Shown one piece after another: positions 55,538 through 64,000 of a stretch of 64,000 nucleotides of DNA; positions within the stretch are counted from its first letter, which is position 1; each line of letters starts with the position of its first letter. This DNA is from Anthoceros angustus. Taxonomy: Eukaryota > Streptophyta > Anthocerotopsida > Anthocerotales > Anthocerotaceae. The notes under the pieces are model-generated. The model was not told where the DNA came from, searched no databases, and was given only the letters and a program-made list of their open reading frames with translations. The stretch is taken from contig MU008189.1 in NCBI GenBank assembly GCA_010909165.1, positions 434,001-498,000 on the forward strand. Direction: 5' to 3'. A program made the position numbers and the translations under genes.

Positions 55538-56345
55538 GGGGAATGGGTCCTGAGAAGCTGTTGAAGCTCAAGTCCAGGGTTTCGAGGATTCCGATGTTGC
55601 CGAACTCCTGGGGTACTCGCCACTCAACCTGTTGCGAGAAGTGTTGAGACTGCTCACTGTGATGACATCCGGCCCGAAGCTTGGGAGTGGCGATGCAAAC
55701 TTGTTCTCTGATAGTTCGACGAGCAAGCTGGACTCGAGCTGAAACACCCAGGGAGGGATTGTACCTGTTGACGGATGCATCCATGAAAGAGAATTTGCCT
55801 CGTCCACAGAGACGTTTCCTTCTCCCGAAACTCAAGAAGTAGCCAGTCGCAGATTAAGCACCTGACAAGTCGTTTGTGGTCGATGTAGAGCCGTTGAAAA
55901 AAAAAAATCTGGACCAAGATCACCAGACGGCAGGCTAGAACGCTGGTTGACAGAAAGTGTAACGATTGAGACGTCTCATGGGGATGTGGGAAAGGCCCCT
56001 GTCAGACTATTGTGTGAAAGGTCCAAGGTCCCAGAAACCAGACCATTTCCGAGGTTTTCTGGTATGCTTCCCGTCATCAGTTTGTTGTTGGAAACATACA
56101 AGGTGTCCAGCACCAGCACCAGGTTGGAGAACGATGTCGGAAATTCACCTGACATCAAGAGAGCAACGAGTCTCAGTGTGAACAACCCTGACCTCACGCT
56201 CCCCCGTAGAATACTGGCAGCCTGGAAAAGGGTGCATGCACCACCTGAAGCTGATTGCCTACGAGCCCAAGGGCGTTAGTTAGCTTCCCCCGGTTGCAAG
56301 GGATGTCACCCTGGGATTTGGGGTTTCCCTGACGCCAAAGAACAG
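55538..56345 (-). pseudogene. Truncated LRR pseudogene, similar to LRR-1
   Basis: Degenerate copy of parts of exons 3, 4 and 5 of the gene at 49363-52592. Readable pieces include GSIPENLGNGLVSGTLDLSH and VSSLNTSRNRLSGEY. Exon 3 is internally deleted near 56250-56300. It ends abruptly near 55538, where it abuts the LRR-2-like pseudogene. Confidence 0.75.
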
Positions 56346-56395
56346 GGATCTGTGCGGACTCTTTACTAGATATTGTATGTCAAAATTTGCATTGA

Positions 56396-59300
56396 TCAAG
56401 CACAAGCGGTTGGTAGAGGAGGTCCACACAGTGCCGGGTTTCCCTCGAAACTGGTGACCGGGAAATTCTTGAGGTTTGCCGGGATGGCGCCGGAGAATTG
56501 GTTGCTGGCAACACTGAACAGTTTCAGACCTGCAATCGTCCCCACACTGTCCGGCAGTGATCCGGTGAAGTTGTTGTGGGCGAGATTCAGAACACTCAGG
56601 CCAGTCAGAGAGGCGATGCTGTGGGTGATGGGTCCTGTGAGGTGGTTGTTTGACACGTCTATGGTTGTGGTGATGGTGAGGGAGAATGAAAACGAGTCCC
56701 TGCTGTACAGCACTCCGTCCAGGTAGGAGGGTCCCCCTTGCACAGGCGGCAGGTGAGCTGCCGGCACATTGGAGATTGACATTGCTGGCAGAGCTCCACT
56801 CAACTGGTTGCCGGATAGATCGAGGACCTGCAGGGAGGTGTTAGGGTTGAACAGATAGCTCGGGATGGCTCCTGTGAATTGGTTCCTCGCCAGCCCCAGC
56901 ACCTCCAAGGTTGTCCATGAGCTGAAGTCGGGGATGGTGCCTGTCAGTGCGTTGCCGCTGATGTCGAAGACTCTGAACTTTCCTGCACACTGCGGAATCC
57001 AGGTTGCTCCTGCGAGAGTACCTGCACTTGGGAGGGAGTGTGAGACATGAGGCACAGGCAGGGTGCAAGGAAAGCACAGGCATCCGCAGTTGTGGTTACC
57101 TGTGAGGAGGTTGTCATTGAGAGTCACAGTGGACAGGACGTCCCATCCGCTCGTGCAGGCTTGGCCCATGTCTGGGATGGCGCCGGTGAGCTTGTTATGG
57201 TTCAGCTTGATCTTCTGAATGGAGGCGAAGTTGGTGAATAGCTTCTCAGAAATGTTTCCGGACAGCTGATTGTGGGAGAAATCGATGAGGCTCATGAATG
57301 AAGTTGATGTTGGAACAGAGGGAAGAGGACCAGTGAGGTTGTTGTGAGATAGATCAATGGAATGGTAGAATGTGGAGGTGAGGATGGCATCTGGAATGGA
57401 TCCAGAAAGCTGGTTGTGGGCGAGGACTAGGTTGTTGAGGAAAACGGTGTTGGAAAAGCCTGCAGGAATGGGGCCCGTGAGCTGGTTGAAGCTAAGGTCA
57501 AGAGAGTTGACGTTTGTGAACTGTTCAGGTATGCTGCCACCCAGCCGATTGTGTGAGAGGTTGAGGTACTGAAATAGGTGATGAGCTGTGAGGGGTGGTA
57601 GTGAGGACACCAGCTTGTTGTTGGAGAGATCTATAGAAGAGATTGAGCGGAACTCGAACACCCACGGAGGAATCACACCTGTATTTCCAACCATCTGTTG
57701 AAACACCCTCTTCAAGCAAGCTCTATGAAACCTAGTGCACAGAACAGAGAAGGCCTCGTACCTGAAAGAGCGTTGGAATCCAACCAGAGTTTTATCAAAC
57801 GGTAGTGGACATTGGGATCAAGGTGACCGACAGGTAACGTTTCAATCAGATTGTGAGACAAGATCACAGATCCCACCGTCCAGAGGGATGATGGGAAGGA
57901 TCCTGTGAGCTTGTTGTAAGAGAGATCAAGCCTCCCTTGCACAAGGGTGTTGCCCAAATCAGAAGGGATGGCTCCTGTCAGCTGGTTGTTGGACATATCC
58001 AAAGTTGTCAAACTCAGCGCCGTCGCTAATGTCGGTGGCACTACCCCTGCATTCCCACAAGTAACAGGATTTGAGCACCAGACAAGGGTTCCACTGGAGC
58101 TTCAGAGCTCTAAAGTACCAGTATTTTTGAAAGAACATTTTGTCGTACCTGTCAGTTGATTGTTTCCAAGGAGGACGTCCGTCAGTGTCTTTTGTCCAAG
58201 AGCTGGCAAAGGTCCAGAGAGTTTGTTGTTCCTCAAATCCAACACTTCTAGCTGCTCAAGACCTGCGAGGGAGGCTGGAATAGTGCCTGAGAGTCTATTA
58301 TTGTTGAGCACAAGTTCTGTTAAACTTGTGAGCCCAAGAGATTGTGGGATGCTTCCTGACAAAGATGTCCCTCGGATTCTTAAAACTCTAAGAACCTTTC
58401 CACCTATCCCAGAGGGAATGCTGCCGACCAATCCTGGGCTCAAACCGGCTGCCCCGTCAATAATAAGATCCTGTTCTACTCCCAATTCAAATTCCTGCAA
58501 ATTGACCAGTGCTCCGAGGCCCTGAGGAAGGCTGCCTGTAAAAACGTTGCCCTGAAGGGTCAGAATCTGGAGACTTGTCAAGCTGCCAAAGGATGCGGGG
58601 ATAGCCCCCGTCAGCTTGTTGTTATCTAGCCGCAGAACCTGCAGCTTAGTGAGCCTTCCCAGTGTTTCTGGAATGCTGCCTGCAACCGAGAAATTTTAGC
58701 TGACAACGGGTCCAAAGACTGCACCTAGTTGGAGATTGGCAAGTTATTGTTGTGGTTGAAATTTGCTCACCGGAAAACAAATTATTGGAGAGTTCAAGCG
58801 TTGTCAGCTTCTCAAGAGTACCTAAGCAGTCAGGGATGGGGCCTCCCAACACTAGGGCGTCGTTCATCTCTTGATTTATAGACAGAGTTTGCAGGTCGGG
58901 CAGGTGGCATAAGGACTCGGGAAGACTGCCGTTGAGAACATTGAGACTGATGTTGATATTCTGCAAAGAAGGTATCAAAGACCATTCTGTTGGTATGGAT
59001 CCTCCAAACCGGTCGTCCACAAGAGAGAGAGTGACAAGCTTGGTCAGAGATTCCAGCCCGGTAGGAAGGGTGTCGAACCGAAAATGAGTGAGATTCAAAG
59101 TCTCGAGCTCCTGCAAGGTACCAAGCAGTTGTAAACCAAGTCTTGTGTATATGCCTGCAGGTGCGCAAGCTGGGGAATTGAAGGAATGCGACAAAGCTTA
59201 CAGTGAGCTGGGACAGCGTTGTGCCGATCAAATCGTGGCCCGAGGTCGCCTGGTGAATCCTCGCAAATGGGGCAACCTCAAGCTTGGTCACGCGACCTTG

Positions 59301-59498
59301 TGAGTTGCAGGTTACTCCGGGCCAGAGGCAACAAGAGGTTGAGTTGTTCCAATTTGCAAATTCTTCTGCCGGTGGAGTTAGCCCAGCCTTGAACGCCAGA
59401 ATAGCATTGCTGTCGCCTGCCAGGCAAGCAGTGTGAGCATACGCCGTCAACACATTCAGCAAGGTGAGGAGGAGGAGGCAGAGGCGTCCCGGTGCCAT
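56396..59498 (-). CDS. Secreted leucine-rich repeat protein (RLP-like, no membrane anchor), LRR-2
   Basis: Six exons: 59202-59498, 58771-59110, 58149-58679, 57762-58046, 57100-57678 and 56396-57009; 881 residues. Signal peptide (LCLLLLTLLNVLTAYA), LRRNT_2 cap (CLAGDSNAILAFKAGLT, SCCLWPGVTC), more than twenty LRRs, and the end cap FEGNPALCGPPLPTACA followed directly by the stop. Exon number and phases equal those of LRR-1, so the two are paralogues. A Ser/Thr- and Asn-rich insert near the C-terminal island (PPVQGGPSYLDGVLYS) is shared by both and resembles the island domain of RLPs. No membrane helix or kinase is present. The intron between exons 5 and 6 has no in-frame stop, so retention would give a longer protein. 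Confidence 0.9.
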
Positions 59499-60512
59499 AG
59501 TGTTCCCAACACCTTCTGCAATTGCCGCAAACAGGGCCTAAGGATCTGCACAAAGAAATGGCAAGACAGTCAAAAACAGCTCGCGCATTGCTGACGTGCA
59601 AGCTGCAAGGTTCAAGAATTGCTCAGGACTGCAAATCCGAGAGGAATTGCAGCTAGTCTGCGACAGGAAGGTTCAGTGAACACCAAATTGGCGCCTCCCA
59701 TACAATCCACTCGTAAATTATCGGATCAGCCAAGGTCCGGGAAATCCCTGCACCTTGACGGACAGCCCCATGCTTGTACATGCTGTTCATGAGCAAGCTT
59801 GGAAGAGCAAGGCAGGACTTCGCTGGGCCCCAACCCAACAACAACTAAATTACCTGAAAGTGACTACTACCGGCGCTGAGAGCCAGTCAGGCAGTGAGGA
59901 CTTACCCCGACCAACCGCTCTCAACCTGCCGAGCAGTAAAAACATGGCGACCCAGGGGGCACACTGATGTGAGCTGCTCCCTGCTGGAGCTCGAATGTAA
60001 GATCGGTTGCTAACTCTCTAGGCGATACCTGGAATTGTTTTGTACTATGACACTCACGAGATCCTCCATGCGATATCCTGTAAAGGATGGACATTGCAAA
60101 TCACTGCCGACAGTCTAGTCGATGGTGAACGACGCTTAACCTTCGACTGACTGGCTGTTCAATTACAAGAACTAAGACGAGGAAAGACATAAAGTAGCCA
60201 GATGCGTCTTGCCTGCTTGAAAAGAGGAAAACTTGAGGGTCGAGGTACAAGATCGTTCAACCAGTTCGGTTGATCCCATACTCTCAGACATGATTTCAGA
60301 ACTCGAAAGGCTACCCTATCGCAGATACTTTCTGAGGATCTCTTCAGCCGTTCCTTGTCTCCGAACAGAGTCGAAGAAGGTTACGGTCATGGTGCCCTAA
60401 CATGAGACCATCTTCACACATTCATTTTCCTCTTCTTGAGTCAGTCTAAGCTAGAGTGCTCCGTGTGAAGCTCCAGTTCGTCATTAGCTAATGCAACTAC
60501 TGAGTCTCGAGA
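59499..60512. other. Region between LRR-2 and SCP2
   Basis: LRR-2 promoter side and the SCP2 3' UTR. Short ORFs only, none with motifs. Confidence 0.5.
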
Positions 60513-61627
60513 TCAGAGCTTGGCCGGTTTGGGGAAAAGACTGGGTGTCCACTTCATGGCTATGGCTAGATTTCCCTTGATAGTCATCTTGCCCCTGAAC
60601 ACAAATGAAACAAAACCGATATTCAGGAGCAATCCCGAAGTGGCCATTTCGAGAATGAGGAACTTGAGTAGGCATCAACATGTGGGATTTAAGCACGTAC
60701 GTCAGGAAATCAGTTTGAGGATTCCTTTTCCCCGCAGCAGCTGCAACAAAGTCGGCGTCCACAAACCCGAAGGTGGCATCAGGTTGGATGTCGGGGCGAT
60801 CACCTGCAAGGAAGTAGCCATGTCATGAGCCCGCACTTTGTGTGAGGTAGATACGGGCAAACTACACAGAAATACCTTTGTAGACATCGAGGTTCTTCAG
60901 GTCAACAATAAAGGTCTGCTCAGCCACTCCTAGCTTCTGCTTGAACCAAATAATCGTTAGGATTCGGACACGGAAAAAATGTGCATCCCTGCTGCCAGAT
61001 TCAAATCCTTTCAGACGGACAGGAATAGACTAGGAAGCGGTCACGGGCAGCACGCAGAGTCGGGACTCAGGGAGAGAAGGGAACTTCAACACGCACAAAC
61101 AAAAGACCCTATGTCTTCTTGACGGGTCAACTAGTTGCGGTGAAAGGCAAAAAAACCGACACCAAGCACGAGAACTCGGCATTTATCGACGTACAAAACA
61201 GCCAATCCAGATCGCGCTGTCACATGTTGAGGCAGGCAAACACAAATTCGTACCAAGAAATTCCATTCCCGTTCCAAAGATGCGGACCACTGGATCAAGC
61301 CACAACCGCTGCGGAGCAACACGCATTTCTCTAAACTACCTCCAGCAAACCATCCGAGCTACCAGAAACTCGAGGTCCAAAACAGCTCCAATTACACAGC
61401 TACCGGTCCGCAATCCACCGAGCAAGCACTCCAACTGCAACTTCACAGCCAAAGCAAGAGAGATAGCGGACCTTGGGAGAGATTTTGAAGGCGTAAACAT
61501 GACCATTCTTCTTGGCCACCTCCTTGCCTTGCTCAGACTTCAGGTGCGACCGCATCATGTCAAACAGCGGCTCGGACTTGAGTTGCACGGCGTTCCTCCC
61601 ATGCTTCTTCTCGCCTGCGTCCGCCAT
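60513..61627 (-). CDS. SCP2: SCP2 sterol-carrier-protein domain protein, peroxisomal
   Basis: Four exons: 61472-61627, 60876-60936, 60701-60803 and 60513-60594; 133 residues, close to Arabidopsis SCP2 (about 123). The SCP2 fold is plain: SEPLFDMMRSHL, QTFIVDLKNLDVYKGD, DATFGFVDADFVAAAAGKRN and KMTIKGNLAIAMKW. The last three residues are AKL, a peroxisomal targeting signal type 1, matching the SKL/AKL ends of plant SCP2. These proteins bind and move lipids or acyl-CoAs in peroxisomes. The ~15-residue N-terminus (MADAGEKKHGRNAVQ) is longer and more basic than usual. All introns are GT-AG. Confidence 0.93.
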
Positions 61628-62084
61628 CGCTTCTCGCCCGCTATGCTCGTTACCTGCTCTTTACCGTCACAGCTCTTGCCGGACTCTCCGTTTCCTCCAA
61701 CACTACTCCCACTCCTCTGCACCGCTCTATATTACACTTTCGCACAAAGGCCAAGACGTGGCAAACTGTCTTCGGAGTTTCAGCCGTGATCATCTTATCA
61801 CCCTTCTCCCGTGATCATCTCATCATCCCTCTACATCCTAAGTCAAGTCACTCGGCACTCTCCGGCGATAATAATAATCTACGGCGTGGAAGCAGCACCC
61901 CGAGCAATCATATTCACTTTCTTGCAAACCCTGTTCACACTAAGGTATGCAAAACTTCTGGTTCCACATGCAGACCCGAGACCCCCGCCACCCGCGGCTT
62001 GTGCCCCTCACCAAGCCCATGCCAGGAGCTTCAACGCGCCCACGCTCCGGATCGCCGAAGTAGATCGTCGTTTGCAAAGCTTCG
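61628..62084. other. SCP2 promoter and downstream end of the next gene
   Basis: 457 bp between the SCP2 start and the stop of the plastid membrane-protein gene on the same strand. No other gene seen. Confidence 0.5.
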
Positions 62085-62854
62085 CTACTGCGGGGATGGC
62101 GGGATGAGATTCACCAGGACGCAGAACAACGCCAGGACTGCGATAGCAGCGTAGAGCAGAAAATCGGCACTTCCAAATGCGTTCAGCACGCGATCCGCAC
62201 CCTCACCCATCTCATACTGGCCACCCCTGACAGCGCCACCCCACTGCAACGCACACAATCAGATGCTTGCTAAGGCAGGAAGAGATGCAGAATGCGGAGT
62301 GGCTATGCACGGACTTCGGTTAACCGAGGGCCCCCGGATTCGCTCCTTGGATCACCATCGGGAGCCCTAAGGTCGGGAGATGGTGGTGCGGGAGCTGCAT
62401 CCCCCTTGCTGTAGCTCAGCCAGGCTTCGTCCCAGTCCCTCTCCTCCCTGGAACGCCCTACGCCCCCATCGCCCCCTGCGCCAGGACAAGACAAGACAAG
62501 ACATGATGAATCCGGCCATGACCTGGTGGACATCATGCACCGCCAATCAGCAAGCAACCACACTTCCACACCAGCCTCGTCCGATCTGCCGTCAGAGACG
62601 CATCGCGGTCGCAGGCCGGAGCGACGCCGTTGCTGCATCCTGGTCTTCAGAACAAGGAATCCATTCCTTCCTGCCAAGACAGGCATCCATCACTTCCACG
62701 GCCATGGTCCGCCATGGATGGCTACAAAGACAGGTGAATCCCAACCCACCCCGCAAGGTGTCTAGCTACCTGTTGCCAAGAAGCCAGGGTTGAGGGACTC
62801 CGACACTGCCGGGAAGCAGGGGACAAGATGCATCCCTGTCAAGGATGGAGGCAT
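62085..62854 (-). CDS. Small plastid-targeted single-pass membrane protein
   Basis: Four exons: 62770-62854, 62572-62670, 62325-62475 and 62085-62226; 158 residues. The first ~55 residues look like a transit peptide (no acidic cluster, many Arg/Ser, then RRRSGLRPRCVSDGR). A charged middle follows (REERDWDEAWLSYSKGD), then Pro/Asp-rich sequence, GGQYEMGEGADRVLNAFGS and one membrane helix (FLLYAAIAVLALFCVLVNLI) ending IPPSPQ. The WDxAW motif, the short polar stretch and the C-terminal helix recall small thylakoid or envelope proteins of plants, but I cannot name it. Splice sites were chosen because all four exons join in frame; the acceptor CAG at 62227-62228 was preferred over a nearer one that breaks frame. 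An internal Met (62833) is an alternative start. Confidence 0.65.
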
Positions 62855-64000
62855 TTGCACTTTGCAGGCACCAACGCAACGGTCTTCCCGGAAGTCGACA
62901 GGTAGTTCGGAAGCAACACCTTCACACCCACCGGCTGACAGAGATGGTCACCCTACTGCCTTGTTAGACGATCGACATCTGTTCTACGCGATTTGTGGAT
63001 GTCCTTGCCTCTCTCTCTATGGGGTTCAGCACAGATATGAAGGGCTCGGGGACCATTTGGCAAATTGGCAGTGGTTCGCGAAAGCAAATCAAACGCCTGG
63101 ATTTGGCGGTGAGCGGGAGCTCCTTCAAGCTCTTGGGCAGCCACCATGACGGCATTTCTGCAACCGCAGCCGTATCTTCTGTGTCCCTGCTATATCCGGC
63201 CAGCACAGCTGCCAGATTCTCTCATCTCTACGATGTTTGCACTCATCGTCCTACACGGAGGAGCGTCTCGGCACCCACAGCCTCCAGCACTTGCATAGCA
63301 GGTGCAATCTGATAGCGGCCTCCAGAACTGCACACCTTGCATGAGCTGCTGTAGCTCCATGTGGAGTGGTGAATCCAGGCCCACCTCGCCGGCTATCAGA
63401 TAGTAAAGGATACAGGTATTAGCTTCCAGAATAAATCCTTCTTTTCTGGGATTGCGCAAGGGACGTGCTCTCCTTCCAAGAGATTTTGTTCTGGAAGGAC
63501 CCGGCCGACCTCCATGCGTCTGCGTGGCCAGATTTCAGTAAACAACGTTATTTGTACACAGGCAGCGGAGCTCGCTGGAAATCGAGAGGCAACTTCTTCG
63601 TCCTCTTCGTCCTGGCTCCGATCGGTGTGCTAAACATTTGAGGGTGGGGAAGTGGCCCTCCGTCAGTCTTGGGTTCCACAGACTCCATTTTTGTTAGTCT
63701 GACAGGTGACGTACAGATTGCACGTTGCCCAGGGAAATGTGCAGCTTGTCCTGGCGGCTCCGGAGTTCGTGGCTGGATAGCCATAGCCTTTGTGGGTTTT
63801 TGCGGTTGGGGGAATAAGAGGGAGTATTCTAGGATGAGAGTGGGAAGTTCTGTGGGGTCGCATTCTGCTGCATGATCTCGAGCTTCGGCAGGATTCTACA
63901 GGAGCGCAACAGGGCTAGGCCTTGTGGACATGCACACGGGTGTGCTTGTGCCAGATGCTATTGTTTGTGAATGAGCACTGGGGGTTATCCTGCACCCAAG
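62855..64000. other. Right-hand end without a confident gene
   Basis: Upstream side of the plastid membrane-protein gene, then sequence with minus-strand open pieces (about 62953-63206 and 63190-63459; for example LYYLIAGEVGLDSPLHMELQ). These may be exons of a gene whose remainder lies beyond the window. No family was recognised, so none is called. Confidence 0.35.

Overview
The window is nuclear DNA of a photosynthetic streptophyte (a land plant or close algal relative). It carries a plant-type peroxisomal catalase, a probable plastid class I aldolase, a PPR-SMR protein, BCS1-like AAA ATPases of the plant type, secreted plant-style LRR proteins and a peroxisomal SCP2. Genes have many short GT-AG introns (roughly 60-130 bp). 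The exact lineage cannot be told from sequence alone; short introns and a compact gene-rich layout would suit a bryophyte, a lycophyte or a streptophyte alga.

Layout. 1-4.9 kb: the 5' half of the mitochondrial 3-methylcrotonyl-CoA carboxylase alpha gene (MCCA, minus), CDC26 only 88 nt upstream of it (minus), then catalase (plus) across a 436-bp divergent promoter. 4.9-10.1 kb: a decayed hAT-like DNA transposon with an internal tandem duplication. 10.1-18.2 kb: a damaged PPR-SMR gene (minus), an unknown membrane protein, a mitochondrion-targeted LEA-like protein and a two-domain glycosyltransferase (all plus). 18.29-20.57 kb: a mosaic duplication that alternates pieces of the glycosyltransferase gene with pieces of the neighbouring AAA locus, joined at 6-10 bp microhomologies. 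21.7-26.2 kb: two BCS1-like AAA ATPase genes head to head. 26.45-29.28 kb: UTP15 (14 exons, minus). 29.3-33.2 kb: AT-rich repeats, including two rearranged relics of an unknown element. 33.17-35.61 kb: fructose-bisphosphate aldolase (13 exons, minus). 36.2-43.9 kb: repeats, two further tandem duplications, SINE-like pieces and two copies of a beta-class DNA methyltransferase module. 44.1-47.3 kb: an AT-rich element with an intact, unrecognised 551-codon ORF. 48.5-49.0 kb: a broken hypothetical gene. 49.4-59.5 kb: two intact secreted LRR genes (minus) with two fused LRR pseudogene remnants between them. 60.5-62.9 kb: SCP2 (PTS1 AKL) and a small plastid membrane protein (both minus).

Cellular roles. 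The host genes are mostly housekeeping: leucine breakdown (MCCA), APC/C cell-cycle control (CDC26), peroxide removal (catalase), peroxisomal lipid transfer (SCP2), carbon metabolism (aldolase) and 18S rRNA maturation (UTP15). They do not form one pathway.

Caution on quality. Unique multi-exon genes read without a single frameshift. The tandem and mosaic duplicates differ from each other mainly by 1-4 nt indels, as expected where long-read errors could not be polished. Frame breaks inside repeats should not be taken as biology without reads. All exon coordinates were derived by hand from splice signals, frame continuity and family knowledge; no alignment program was run.
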